NCBI RefSeq assembly: GCF_947503045.1 | Contig: NZ_CANNCF010000002.1 | Coordinates: 651,501 to 715,500 of the forward strand | Direction of reading: 5' to 3' | Length of the DNA stretch: 64,000 bases | Source: an uncultured Tateyamaria sp. | GTDB taxonomy: Bacteria; Pseudomonadota; Alphaproteobacteria; Rhodobacterales; Rhodobacteraceae | Notes under the pieces: generated by a model | What the model was told of the DNA's origin: nothing | Databases searched by the model: none | What the model saw: only the letters and a program-made list of their open reading frames with translations | Shown: positions 1-8,279 of the stretch, piece after piece | Position numbering within the stretch: position 1 is the first letter of the stretch | How the letters are laid out: every line of letters starts with the position of its first letter | Program-made: the position numbers and the translations under genes

Positions 1-284
1 AGACCGGCAAAGGTCAGCGCCATCGCCGTTGTGCCAAACAGGCCGCGCCAGATATGGCCCATCAGGTTCACGGGAATCAGGGCTTCGCGCAGGTCGCCAC
101 GTTGCCAGATCCAGCCCAAGATAATCGGCATGGCAAAGAGGGAACGGAAGAACACGGCCTGCCCGGCAGGCACGGATTGCGTCGCCTCCTTGATCATGGC
201 GGCCATTACCATGAACAAAAACACCGCCATCAGCTTGAGGGCGATGGCGGTGCCGGGTTTGTTCTGGGTCGAGGGCGCTAGCAT
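1..284 (-). CDS. DMT (EamA-type) transporter, N-terminal part, cut by window edge
   Basis: Reading the minus strand from ATG at 284 gives a protein starting MLAPSTQNKPGTAIALK, followed by a hydrophobic helix, a short loop rich in basic residues and a second helix (about 94 residues visible). The pattern AxxFFRSLFAMP followed by GHIWRGLFGTTAMAL is typical of the first EamA repeat of drug/metabolite transporters, which are inner-membrane exporters or importers of small metabolites. The C-terminal two thirds lie outside the window. Substrate cannot be told. It is transcribed away from the DM13 gene, which lies upstream on the same strand. Confidence 0.7.
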   Translation of the reverse strand, partial: MLAPSTQNKPGTAIALKLMAVFLFMVMAAMIKEATQSVPAGQAVFFRSLFAMPIILGWIWQRGDLREALIPVNLMGHIWRGLFGTTAMALTFAG

Positions 285-326
285 GTCCCCCGACCCATGG
301 AATGTTATGACTGCCTTGGCAAGGCG

Positions 327-722
327 TCAGTTCAATTTGGCGACACCCAGCGGCACGCTGAACTTCTCGCACCAAATGTAGACTTCGTTAAAGGACGATA
401 CGTCCACACCGGCCGGGATGACAAAGGACTGGCCGCCTGTCAGCGCCTGAAGATTACCGGAGTCGGTGTTGCCGTCGTAAAAGCCGTCTTTGCCCAGCCC
501 GACGCGGGGATCGGGTGCGCCATCAAGGCTGAAGTCATCGGCAAGGATGATGGTGTGGCTGCCGTCGTCATTCTTGACCACTTCGACACCGCCCGTGGTG
601 ATGTGATCAGAGGCGCCTGTGAACGTGCCGGATGCCACGGGGCCAGCTTCGGCGCTGATGGCAGAGAACGAGATGATGCCGGCGAGTGTGACGGCCAGAA
701 GTGTTTTGAGCGTCTTGAACAT
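327..722 (-). CDS. Exported DM13-domain protein
   Basis: The protein has about 131 residues, starting MFKTLKTLLAVTL, with a Sec signal peptide ending near AISAEA. The mature part has the features of a DM13 domain: GTFTGASDH near the start, a DDFSLDGAPDPRVGL core, and the closing EVYIWCEKF...GVAKL with its single conserved cysteine. DM13 domains are proposed to act in extracytoplasmic redox chemistry, so a periplasmic location is expected. The start at 722 is chosen over the upstream in-frame ATG at 764 because an AAGGGAC ribosome-binding site precedes it and the signal peptide begins there. It is divergent from a TetR regulator with a shared palindrome between them, so regulation by that TetR is likely. 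Confidence 0.8.
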   Translation of the reverse strand: MFKTLKTLLAVTLAGIISFSAISAEAGPVASGTFTGASDHITTGGVEVVKNDDGSHTIILADDFSLDGAPDPRVGLGKDGFYDGNTDSGNLQALTGGQSFVIPAGVDVSSFNEVYIWCEKFSVPLGVAKLN

Positions 723-765
723 TGTGAAGGTCCCTTTGTGGTTTTGTGTTTCGATGGACATCATC

Positions 766-787
766 TACCGTTTGGAACCAAGCGGTA
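766..787. promoter_or_regulatory. Palindromic operator between DM13 gene and tetR
   Basis: A 22-bp near-perfect palindrome with arms TACCGxTTGG and CCAAxCGGTA lies in the 142-bp gap between the two divergent start codons. Only the centre and one position per arm break symmetry. A related half site (GTTCCAAA) lies at about 821-828. This is the expected position and form for the binding site of the adjacent TetR protein; the assignment is inferred. Confidence 0.6.
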
Positions 788-864
788 CAATACACGCTTT
801 TGTGAGTTATGGACTATGCAGTTCCAAATACTATATGAGAGGGCAAGCAAGTGGAGACATCATC

Positions 865-1446
865 ATGGGCCGACCCCGTACCTTTGACACCGATCAAGCC
901 ATCGAAAAGGCAATGCAGGTCTTTTGGACCCATGGATACGAGGGTGCGTCCCTGCCCGATCTGCTGGATGGCATGGGTCTGACGCGCGGAAGTCTTTACA
1001 AAGCGTTTACCGACAAGAAGACACTTTTTCTGAAAGTCCTCGAACATTACGAGGGAAAAGCAGTGGCGTCGGCGGTTGCGCTGATGCTTGATTCTTCGAT
1101 CCCGAACGGTGCTGATCGTATTCTGACAGTGTTTACCAATTCTTACCGCGCCGTGACGGAGGGGGACCGCCGCGGATGTTTGCTGTGTACCGCGGCCGCC
1201 GGACCCAGCATGTATGACGACGAAATTGCCGCCGTTGTGTCCCAAGGGCTGGGCGCGATGCGGGATGCCATGGACGACGCATTGAACGCCTCGCCCCGCC
1301 ATCGCGACTTGCCCGACAGCGAACGCAGCGCATTGGCCGATATGCTTATTTCCCAATATGTGGGGCTGCGCACCATGGCTCGCGCCCGGATCGACAGTAA
1401 AACGCTGCGCAACGCGGTGCGCTCGGTCGGGGTAATGCTGGCCTAG
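865..1446 (+). CDS. TetR/AcrR family transcriptional regulator
   Basis: The 193-residue protein starts [17 protein letters not shown] and has a TetR helix-turn-helix at about residues 25-50 ([25 protein letters not shown]), followed by a helical ligand domain with a TetR_C-like stretch ([10 protein letters not shown]). The longer open frame upstream has no supporting ribosome site, and the MGRPR start is typical of this family. It is divergent from the DM13 gene and probably represses it and itself through the palindrome at 766-787. Its stop overlaps the convergent aroC stop by 4 bp (CTAG). Ligand unknown. Confidence 0.85.
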   Translation: MGRPRTFDTDQAIEKAMQVFWTHGYEGASLPDLLDGMGLTRGSLYKAFTDKKTLFLKVLEHYEGKAVASAVALMLDSSIPNGADRILTVFTNSYRAVTEGDRRGCLLCTAAAGPSMYDDEIAAVVSQGLGAMRDAMDDALNASPRHRDLPDSERSALADMLISQYVGLRTMARARIDSKTLRNAVRSVGVMLA

Positions 1447-2540
1447 CCGATGGGTCCGCGCACGCCGCCGGTCTGACCGCGATCCAGCAGCAGGTGATCG
1501 AGGATCACGCACGCCATCATCGCCTCGCCCACCGGTACTGCGCGAATGCCGACGCAGGGATCGTGACGACCTTTGGTGATGATCTCGGTCTCTTCGCCGG
1601 ACTTGGTGATGGTCCGCCGCGTTTGCAGGATGCTTGAGGTCGGCTTGACGGCAAAGCGGACCACGATGTCCTGCCCGGTCGAGATGCCGCCAAGGATACC
1701 GCCCGCGTGGTTGGACGTGTATTCCGGCCCGTCCGAGCCCATGGTGATCTCGTCCGCGTTCAACTCGCCCGTCAACATCGCCGCAGACATACCTTCGCCG
1801 ATCTCGACCCCTTTGACAGCGTTGATGGACATCATGCCCGCCGCCAGATCCGTATCCAGCTTGGCATAGATCGGCGCGCCAAGGCCCACAGGCACATTAC
1901 GTGCAACCACTTCGATCACGGCGCCGACGCTGCTGCCTGATTTGCGCAATCCGTCCAGATAGTCGGCCCATGTCTCGGCTGCGCCCGCGTCGGGAACCCA
2001 AAACGGGTTCTGGTCGATCTGGTCCCAGTCAAAGGCGGCGCGGTCGATCTCGTGCGCGCCCATGCGGGTCATGTAGCCCTTGATCTCGATCTCCGGCACC
2101 AGCTTGGCAAGGGCCGCGCGGGCCAACCCGCCTGCTGCCACACGGGCGGCCGTTTCGCGCGCCGAAGACCGCCCCCCGCCGCGATAATCCCGAATGCCGT
2201 ATTTCTGCCAATAGGTGATGTCAGCATGGCCGGGGCGGAATTTCTCGGCGATGTCGCCGTAATCCTTGGACCGCTGATCCGTATTCTCGATCATAAGCTG
2301 GATCGGCGTGCCGGTGGTCACCCCTTCGAACACACCCGACAGGATGCGCACGGCATCCGCCTCGCGGCGCTGCGTGGTGTACTTGTTCTGCCCCGGTTTA
2401 CGCTTGTCGAGCCAGTGCTGAAGCATGCCCTCGTCCACGGCCACACCCGGAGGGCAGCCATCCACCGTCGCACCCAAGGCGGGCCCGTGGCTTTCGCCCC
2501 ATGTGGTGACGCGAAAGAGATGTCCGAAGGTGTTGAGCAT
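1443..2540 (-). CDS. aroC: Chorismate synthase
   Basis: The 365-residue protein matches the usual AroC length. It has the first signature near the N-terminus ([21 protein letters not shown]), the [17 protein letters not shown] segment at about residues 120-140, and the [13 protein letters not shown] region near residue 280. AroC converts 5-enolpyruvylshikimate-3-phosphate to chorismate in the cytoplasm using reduced FMN as cofactor; it is the last shikimate-pathway step before aromatic amino acids, folate and quinones. It is apparently monocistronic and convergent with the TetR gene. The start at 2540 gives the canonical [19 protein letters not shown] beginning. Confidence 0.97.
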   Translation of the reverse strand: MLNTFGHLFRVTTWGESHGPALGATVDGCPPGVAVDEGMLQHWLDKRKPGQNKYTTQRREADAVRILSGVFEGVTTGTPIQLMIENTDQRSKDYGDIAEKFRPGHADITYWQKYGIRDYRGGGRSSARETAARVAAGGLARAALAKLVPEIEIKGYMTRMGAHEIDRAAFDWDQIDQNPFWVPDAGAAETWADYLDGLRKSGSSVGAVIEVVARNVPVGLGAPIYAKLDTDLAAGMMSINAVKGVEIGEGMSAAMLTGELNADEITMGSDGPEYTSNHAGGILGGISTGQDIVVRFAVKPTSSILQTRRTITKSGEETEIITKGRHDPCVGIRAVPVGEAMMACVILDHLLLDRGQTGGVRGPIG

Positions 2541-2716
2541 TCACTGTCTCCTGTTGCGACGGTGGTGTTATCGGGAATGATCGAGAGAGGAAAGATGTTT
2601 GCCCGGCAATTAAGCTGCTGCCGCAGGTGCCTGAACACTCCCGAAAGTCATGAATAAGTAGACAGATCATACACAAATGATTAACGTCCGCTGCGTAGGG
2701 AAAAGGGAAATTATTA

Positions 2717-3406
2717 ATGAAAAAACTACAATCATTTGGTGCGGCTATCATTGTTTCTATTGCGTCGATGGTCGGTGCCTCAGCTTCGGCGTCAGTTGTC
2801 GAATACGAACTCAGCTTCTTAACCGCTGGACAAGCGAGTGTTGCATCGACGACCCAAGCGGGATGGACTGCAACTGACCTGACGGCTGTCGGCGTGACCG
2901 GTGGTCCGAGCGTGTTCACCAACCACTTTTATCACACCGGCTGGGGGCTCACCCTCGACACGGGGAAATACTACGAGGCGACCATCGGAACGACCGGGTC
3001 CGCGTTCAGCCTGAACGACGTCAGCTTTTCACTCGAAAACCAGTCTGGCACGTCCGGATTTGTTCTGCGCTCCAGCCTGGACGGTTTTGCGACTGATATC
3101 GATTCTGATGCATTCTCTGCCGGTCAGGTGACTGACTTTACCGTCGACCTGTCGTCGCTTGGCACGCTCAACAGCGATGTCACATTCCGCTGGTTCCTGT
3201 TTGGCGCTGGGTCAACCAATCGCACCGGTTTTGCCAATCATGACTGCGAAAACTTGAGCGGTGCCGGATGCGGACTGAATGATGTCGGTCAGGATCTGAT
3301 CTTTACCGGTCAAATTTCTGCCGTTCCGCTGCCCGCGAGCCTGCCCTTGCTGGCCGCTGGCCTGATCGGACTGGGTGCTTTGGCACGGCGCCGCCGCACA
3401 TCCTGA
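2717..3406 (+). CDS. VPLPA-CTERM exported surface protein
   Basis: The 229-residue protein has a signal peptide (MKKLQSFGAAIIVSIASMVG...ASA), a central beta-rich domain of no recognised function containing two cysteines (DCENLSGAGCGL), and a C-terminal sorting tail: VPLPASLPLLAAGLIGLGAL followed by ARRRRTS. This tripartite tail (short motif, hydrophobic helix, arginine cluster) is the VPLPA-CTERM signal, processed by a dedicated exosortase in Rhodobacterales. No exosortase gene lies in this window. A strong hairpin terminator follows at 3431-3460, so it is likely a single-gene unit. A role in the cell surface or extracellular matrix is inferred from the sorting class only. Confidence 0.8.
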   Translation: MKKLQSFGAAIIVSIASMVGASASASVVEYELSFLTAGQASVASTTQAGWTATDLTAVGVTGGPSVFTNHFYHTGWGLTLDTGKYYEATIGTTGSAFSLNDVSFSLENQSGTSGFVLRSSLDGFATDIDSDAFSAGQVTDFTVDLSSLGTLNSDVTFRWFLFGAGSTNRTGFANHDCENLSGAGCGLNDVGQDLIFTGQISAVPLPASLPLLAAGLIGLGALARRRRTS

Positions 3407-3430
3407 TCAAGCACTTCACTTGATTTCAGA

Positions 3431-3460
3431 ACACCCGCCGGAGCACCCGGCGGGTGTTTT
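3431..3460 (+). terminator. Rho-independent terminator after VPLPA-CTERM gene
   Basis: ACACCCGCCGG and CCGGCGGGTGT form an 11-bp perfect stem around a short AGCAC loop, followed by TTTT. It lies 24 bp after the stop codon and separates this gene from the thiamine operon leader. Confidence 0.85.
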
Positions 3461-3549
3461 GCATTGATCCCCTGACCAAAGGCAAAACGGCCCGGTCCGA
3501 CGGCGTGCAATTTCCACTTGTCCGCGCTGCGCCCGCGCCCTAGGTTCTG

Positions 3550-3636
3550 CCGTACCTCGGGGTGCTGGAAACAGCTGAGATGCAATGATGCGAACCCGTT
3601 GAACCTGAACCGGTTAACACCGGCGGAGGGAAGGTT
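3550..3636 (+). ncRNA. TPP riboswitch (THI element)
   Basis: The segment has the conserved thi-box features in order: CTCGGGGTGCTGG, GCTGAGATG (about 3574-3582), GAACCCGTTGAACCTGA (about 3592-3608) and the 3' GGCGGAGGGAA (about 3621-3631). It ends about 55 bp before the thiB start. Thiamine pyrophosphate binding is expected to shut off expression of thiBPQ, here probably at translation initiation, since no clear terminator is seen between aptamer and gene. Confidence 0.95.
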
Positions 3637-3688
3637 TGGATCATCCCAACACCCTTATCCCGCCGCCTTCTCTTATTTGGAGGATGCG

Positions 3689-4669
3689 ATGAAGTATCTG
3701 ATGACAACCGCCGCCGCGCTTTGCGCCACCGCGGCATGGGCCGAAACGCCCGTTCTGACCGTCTATGCGGGCGACTACTTTACGTCCGAATGGGGCCCCG
3801 GTCCCAAGATCGAAGCGGGTTTCGAGGAAATCTGCGACTGCGATCTGCAGTTTTCCACCGGCGATCTGATGCCCCGCCTGCTGCTCGAAGGTGAGCGGAC
3901 CAAGGCCGACGTGGTGATCGGGTTGACCACCGATGTCACCGCCAAGGCGCGGGCCACAGGCCTCTTTGCCCCGCACGGGCAGGACAACAGCGCCCTGACC
4001 CTGCCCATCGCATGGGATGACGACACGTTCCTGCCGTTCAACTACGGGCACACCGCCTTTATCTATGACGAAACCCGCATCGACGCGGCCCCTACCAGCT
4101 TTGCCGACCTGCTGGCCATGGATGATGACATCAAGATCGTCATTCAGGACCCGCGCACCTCGATCTCGGGCCTTGCACTCGTGCTTTGGGTGCAGGCGGT
4201 CTACGGCGACGAGGCGGACGCGGCCTGGGCTAAACTCGCCCCAAAGATCCTGACTGTGACCAAGGACTGGTCCGCGAGCTATGGCCTTTTCACCGATGGT
4301 GAGGCCGATATGGTGCTGAGCTACACCACCTCCCCTGCCTATCACATGTTCGCCGAAGAGGACTTTACCAAGAAAGCTGCGATCTTCCCCGAGGGGCACT
4401 ATTTCATGGCCGAAACCGTGGGCAAGGTCGCCGCAACGGATCAGCCTGAACTGGCAGATGCCTTTATGGATTACGTGATGAGCACGGATTTCCAGACGCT
4501 GATCCCGACCGCGAACTGGTCCCTGCCCTCGGCCCTGCCCGAGGCGCAATGGCCCGAAGGCTGGGCGCAACTGCCGCTACCTGAAAAGGTACTGTTCTAT
4601 TCCGAGACCGAAGCGGCAGAGGTTCAGGCGGAGGCCATCGAGACATGGCGCGCCACACTCAGCCAATAA
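3689..4669 (+). CDS. thiB: Thiamine ABC transporter, periplasmic thiamine-binding protein
   Basis: The 326-residue protein starts MKYLMTTAAALCATAAWAE, a Sec signal peptide, and continues TPVLTVYAGDYFTSEWGPG, the usual opening of ThiB/TbpA. It carries a conserved ADVVIGLTTD segment, a DPRTSISGLALVLW stretch and a DWSASYGLFTDGEADMVLSYTTSPAYH block that match the thiamine-binding family. The ATG at 3689 has an ideal GGAGG 6-7 bp upstream; earlier in-frame ATGs lie within the riboswitch. It binds thiamine or its phosphates in the periplasm and delivers them to ThiPQ. It is the first gene of thiBPQ, and its end overlaps thiP by 25 bp. Confidence 0.95.
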   Translation: MKYLMTTAAALCATAAWAETPVLTVYAGDYFTSEWGPGPKIEAGFEEICDCDLQFSTGDLMPRLLLEGERTKADVVIGLTTDVTAKARATGLFAPHGQDNSALTLPIAWDDDTFLPFNYGHTAFIYDETRIDAAPTSFADLLAMDDDIKIVIQDPRTSISGLALVLWVQAVYGDEADAAWAKLAPKILTVTKDWSASYGLFTDGEADMVLSYTTSPAYHMFAEEDFTKKAAIFPEGHYFMAETVGKVAATDQPELADAFMDYVMSTDFQTLIPTANWSLPSALPEAQWPEGWAQLPLPEKVLFYSETEAAEVQAEAIETWRATLSQ

Positions 4670-6207
4670 ACACCTGCAGGGTCACGGGGCCGGTCGCGGC
4701 GGGCGCAGTGTTTTCACTGATCCTGCTCGCGCTGGCCGCCGTGGCCTCGCGCGCGCAATGGCCCGTCAGCTTTGGCGTGGCCGATTGGGCGGCGCTGCGG
4801 TTTACGGTCTGGCAATCGTTCCTGTCCGCGCTGTTCAGCGTCGTCTTTGCCATCCCCGTCGCCCGTGCTTTGGCGCGGCGGCGGTTTGCGGGGCGCCAGT
4901 TGCTCGTCACACTGCTGGGCGCACCCTTTATCCTGCCTGTCATCGTGGCTGTCATGGGCCTTTTGGTTGTGTTTGGCCGCGCCGGGTGGGTCAGTCAGGG
5001 CCTTGGCCTGCTGGGCCTGCCGCCCCTGTCGATCTACGGGCTGACCGGCGTTGTCCTCGCCCACGTCTTTTTCAACATGCCGCTGGCCACACGCCTGATC
5101 CTGCAGGGTTGGCAATCAATCCCGGCCGAGCAATTCCGTCTGGCCGGTCAGTTGGGTCTGCCCCCTTCCGTCACATTTCGGACGCTGGAATGGCCCGTGC
5201 TGCGGCAGGTGGTGCCGGGGGCTTTCGCGCTGATCTTTGTCATATGCCTCACCAGTTTCGCGGTCGCCCTGACTCTGGGCGGTGGCCCGCGTGCGACCAC
5301 GATTGAACTGGCGATCTACCAGGCCTTTCGCTTTGAATTCGACCTAGGCCGGGCTGCGGTATTGAGCCTGTTGCAACTGGTCGTGGCCGGGTCGGCGGCA
5401 GTGCTGGCCCTGTGGATTCTGCCCCCGATCGCGGTGCAGATGGGACGCGACCGACCCGTGCAGCGCTGGGATGCGCAAGGGGCGGGCTTGCGCGCGCTGG
5501 ATACGCTCTGGATCGGGTTGGCGTCCCTGTTTCTGCTGGTGCCGTTGGGGGCAATTGCTGTTTCGGGCGTGATGGGCCTTGCCCAGATGCCCGTGCTGGT
5601 CTGGCACGCGGCATGGACGTCGCTGTGGGTGGCGACTCTGTGCACCTGCGTGCTGGTCATGCTGGCGCTGCCGATCTCGATCTGGCTGGCGCAGACGCAG
5701 CGCGGCGGGGCCGAGGCACTGACCCTCATCGGACTTGCCGCCTCGCCCCTGATGATCGGCACCGGGTGGTTTATCCTGATCAACCCCTTTGCCTCCCCCG
5801 TGCAACTTGCGCTGGTGGTCACGGCGCTGGTCAATGCGATGATGGCACTGCCCTTTGCGGTGCGCATCCTGATGCCTGCGATGCGGCAGGTGATCACCGA
5901 CTACGGTCGGCTGAGCGCGAGCCTTGGCCTGTCGGGCCTTGCCCTGTGGCAGATCGTGGTGCTGCCGCGGGTGCGCGCGCCCTTGGGCTTTGCTGCCGGG
6001 CTGGCGGCGGCCTTGTCGGTGGGTGATCTGGGGGTTGTGGCGCTGTTTGCCGATGGTGACCGCGCGACGCTGCCCTTGCAGATGTACCGGCTGATGGGCA
6101 GTTACCGCACGGACGCGGCAGCGGGGGCGGCGCTGTTGCTGCTGGGCCTCGCGCTCGGGATGTTCTGGGCGTGCGATGCGTGGGGGCGACGACATGTTGA
6201 CGGTTAG
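4645..6207 (+). CDS. thiP: Thiamine ABC transporter, permease
   Basis: The 520-residue membrane protein is a tandem duplication of two permease halves, each of about six helices, as in ThiP and FbpB. Both halves carry an EAA-type coupling loop: EQFRLAGQLGLPPSVTF at about residues 170-186 and DYGRLSASLGLSGLALW at about residues 418-434. It forms the inner-membrane channel for thiamine uptake, fed by ThiB and driven by ThiQ. Its start lies 25 bp inside thiB, which suggests translational coupling. Its end overlaps thiQ by 14 bp. Confidence 0.95.
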   Translation: MARHTQPINTCRVTGPVAAGAVFSLILLALAAVASRAQWPVSFGVADWAALRFTVWQSFLSALFSVVFAIPVARALARRRFAGRQLLVTLLGAPFILPVIVAVMGLLVVFGRAGWVSQGLGLLGLPPLSIYGLTGVVLAHVFFNMPLATRLILQGWQSIPAEQFRLAGQLGLPPSVTFRTLEWPVLRQVVPGAFALIFVICLTSFAVALTLGGGPRATTIELAIYQAFRFEFDLGRAAVLSLLQLVVAGSAAVLALWILPPIAVQMGRDRPVQRWDAQGAGLRALDTLWIGLASLFLLVPLGAIAVSGVMGLAQMPVLVWHAAWTSLWVATLCTCVLVMLALPISIWLAQTQRGGAEALTLIGLAASPLMIGTGWFILINPFASPVQLALVVTALVNAMMALPFAVRILMPAMRQVITDYGRLSASLGLSGLALWQIVVLPRVRAPLGFAAGLAAALSVGDLGVVALFADGDRATLPLQMYRLMGSYRTDAAAGAALLLLGLALGMFWACDAWGRRHVDG

Positions 6208-6886
6208 AGATCTGCAGATCGCCCAAGGCGTGTTCGAGTTGCACGCGACATTTGACGTGGCCAAGGGCCAGCGGGTTGCGGTCATCGGGCCATCGGGTGC
6301 GGGGAAGTCGACGCTGCTCAATGCGCTCGGAGGCTATATCCCAAGCACGGGCAGCATCATGGTGGATGGCCAGGACGTCAGCACCGCTGCCCCCGATCAG
6401 CGCGGGATCGCGATGCTGTTTCAGGACGGCAACCTGTTTCCGCACATGACGCTGGCGCAGAATGTGGGGCTGGGCCTGCGCCCGTCCCTGCGGCTGAACA
6501 ATGACGAACAGGGCAAGGTTGCGGCCGCGTTGGACAGCGTCGGGCTGGCCGCGTTCGGAGATCGCAAACCCGGTGACGTATCGGGCGGCCAGCAAAGCCG
6601 CGCGGCTCTTGCTCGGGTTCTGGTGCAGGGCAAGCCCCTGTTATTGCTGGACGAACCCTTTGCCGCCCTTGGGCCCGCCTTGCGCGGCGAGATGCTGGAT
6701 CTGACCAGCACCGTAGCGCGTGATACCGGTGCCACGGTGCTGATGATCACCCATGCGCCCGAAGACGCAGAGCGGGCGGCGGATCAGGTGATCTTTGTTG
6801 ATGCAGGGCAGGTCGAAGCGCCTCGCCCGGTCTCAGAGATCATGGACAACCCGCCCCCCGCTCTGCGCGCCTATCTAGGCCGCTGA
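6194..6886 (+). CDS. thiQ: Thiamine ABC transporter, ATPase
   Basis: The 230-residue ABC ATPase has Walker A GPSGAGKST (about residues 33-41), signature SGGQQSRAALARVL (about 129-142), Walker B LLLLDEPFAAL and the H-loop MITHAPEDA. It energises thiamine import by ThiP. The ATG at 6194 (MLTVRDLQ) matches the family start better than the upstream in-frame ATG at 6176. The gene ends 12 bp inside the convergent ribH, so two vitamin-related units meet tail to tail. Confidence 0.93.
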   Translation: MLTVRDLQIAQGVFELHATFDVAKGQRVAVIGPSGAGKSTLLNALGGYIPSTGSIMVDGQDVSTAAPDQRGIAMLFQDGNLFPHMTLAQNVGLGLRPSLRLNNDEQGKVAAALDSVGLAAFGDRKPGDVSGGQQSRAALARVLVQGKPLLLLDEPFAALGPALRGEMLDLTSTVARDTGATVLMITHAPEDAERAADQVIFVDAGQVEAPRPVSEIMDNPPPALRAYLGR

Positions 6887-7315
6887 GCGCACCGCGCGCC
6901 GCGCGTCCAGAATGCCCAAGGCCGCCTGCGCCGCCTCGCGCCCCTTGATCACGAAGTGGTCGGCGTAGATGCTCTTGTGATGATCGGTGTCCTGAAACTG
7001 GTGCGGGGTCAGTGAGACGGACAGCACCGGCACCCCGGTTTTCAGGCCCACCTGCATCAGCCCGTCCACCACTGCGGCGGCGACAAAGTCGTGGCGGTAG
7101 ATACCGCCGTCCACCACAAGGGCGGCACAGATGACGGCGTCGTAGCGCCCCGACTCGGCCAGGGTCTGGGCCATCAGCGGCATCTCGAAAGCGCCGGGCA
7201 CGTCATAGGCGTCGACCTGCCCCGGCAGGATCAATTCGGTGAAGCCGTCATAGGCACGATCCACAATATCCGCGTGCCAGCAGGCTTTTACGAATGCGAA
7301 GCGGGTGTGTGTCAT
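6875..7315 (-). CDS. ribH: 6,7-dimethyl-8-ribityllumazine synthase, RibH2 type
   Basis: The 146-residue protein condenses 5-amino-6-ribitylaminouracil with 3,4-dihydroxy-2-butanone 4-phosphate, the penultimate riboflavin step. It resembles the RibH2 (type II, decameric) form described in Brucella and relatives: KACWHADIVDRAYDGF near the start, DVPGAFEMPLMA, GGIYRHDFVAAAVVDGLMQV and VPVLSVSLTPHQF. It stands apart from other riboflavin genes and has its own FMN riboswitch about 80 bp upstream, as is common for ribH2. It overlaps the end of the convergent thiQ. Confidence 0.93.
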   Translation of the reverse strand: MTHTRFAFVKACWHADIVDRAYDGFTELILPGQVDAYDVPGAFEMPLMAQTLAESGRYDAVICAALVVDGGIYRHDFVAAAVVDGLMQVGLKTGVPVLSVSLTPHQFQDTDHHKSIYADHFVIKGREAAQAALGILDARRAVRSAA

Positions 7316-7395
7316 AGCAAATCTCCTTTAGGTTCAGACACTTCACACCCAAGGCGATTGCGCACAGCGACGCGCCATCGCTGGCGGGGCCCTGC

Positions 7396-7545
7396 ACGTT
7401 CTCTTTCATCCGGACTGTGACCGTCGGCTCAGGCATCTCACCTGATCTGCTTGACCAAACGTCCTTCGCGAGAAGGGCGCGTGCGCTCGCGGGCTCATGG
7501 ATCAACCGCCCATATACCGCCGGTGGGGAATTTCGCCCCGCCCTA
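7396..7545 (-). ncRNA. FMN riboswitch (RFN element)
   Basis: On the minus strand the region begins AGGGCGGGGCGAAATTCC, then CCCACCGGCGGT, and ends GATGCCTGAGCCGACGGT followed by CAGTCCGGATGAAAGAGAACG. These are the conserved helices of the RFN aptamer, with the variable GC-rich arm at about 7455-7495. It ends about 80 bp before ribH and should repress it when FMN is abundant. The element occupies most of the gap to the divergent PaiB-like gene. Confidence 0.96.
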
Positions 7546-7614
7546 AGAACAGGATCAGGTTGCCAACTTGGACCTGCCAAGGCAAGAGGGACGCGACGTA
7601 GATTGGACCTCAAG

Positions 7615-8232
7615 ATGCACCCCAACCCGGTATTTCACACAGAAACGGATCAGGCGAACCTCGCCTTTGCCCGTGCGCGCGCGTTCGGCATTCTGGCGGT
7701 GAATGGCGCGGCGGGGCCGGTGATGGCGCATGTGCCGTTTCTGATCGATGAGGACGGTGGCTGGCTGAACCTTCATCTGGTGCGCTCGAATCCGATTGCG
7801 CGGGCGTTGAAAGAGCCGTTGCAGGCCCGCATCGCGGTGAGCGGGGCGGATGGGTACGTGTCGCCCGACTGGTACGAGGTGCCCGATCAAGTGCCCACGT
7901 GGAACTATGTGGCCGTGCATCTGACCGGCACTCTTGAGCTGCGTGATCAGGGCGAGATGCGCGATCTGCTGGACCGTCAGTCCAAGCATTTCGAGGATCA
8001 GCTGGAGCCCAAACGCCCGTGGAAAACCGACAAGATGACGCCCGAGGTGCTGGACAAGATGATGCGCCAGATCGTGCCCTGCCGGATGAAGATCGAAGGC
8101 GTGGACGGCACATGGAAGCTGAACCAGAATAAGCCCGACACCGTGCGCCTGCGGGCCGCTGATCACATGGACGCCTATGGCATGGGCATGGAGACCCGCA
8201 TTCTGGCTGCGCTGATGCGTGGGGCAAAATGA
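7615..8232 (+). CDS. PaiB-family FMN-binding protein
   Basis: The 205-residue protein begins MHPNPVFHTETDQANLAFA and continues with the PaiB/split-barrel core: an AHVPFLID strand, HLVRSNPIARAL, a YVSPDWYE motif and VPTWNYVAVHLTG. A C-terminal basic segment follows (WKLNQNKPDTVRLRAADHM). Members bind FMN; Bacillus PaiB was described as a negative transcriptional regulator, but many are probably flavoenzymes of unknown substrate. The gene is divergent from ribH, with the FMN riboswitch between them. A longer in-frame ORF upstream reads through the antisense of the riboswitch and is rejected. A GST follows 47 bp downstream. Confidence 0.85.
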   Translation: MHPNPVFHTETDQANLAFARARAFGILAVNGAAGPVMAHVPFLIDEDGGWLNLHLVRSNPIARALKEPLQARIAVSGADGYVSPDWYEVPDQVPTWNYVAVHLTGTLELRDQGEMRDLLDRQSKHFEDQLEPKRPWKTDKMTPEVLDKMMRQIVPCRMKIEGVDGTWKLNQNKPDTVRLRAADHMDAYGMGMETRILAALMRGAK

Positions 8233-8279
8233 GGGGTGCTGCGTGCCGCGCCATGACATAAACCTGAAAGGAAATCACC

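Noticed and set aside
4714-6321. Long minus-strand open frames across thiP
   Set aside because: They are antisense shadows of high-GC coding DNA; their translations are rich in Arg, Gln, His and Pro with no family features, while the plus strand encodes a clear permease.
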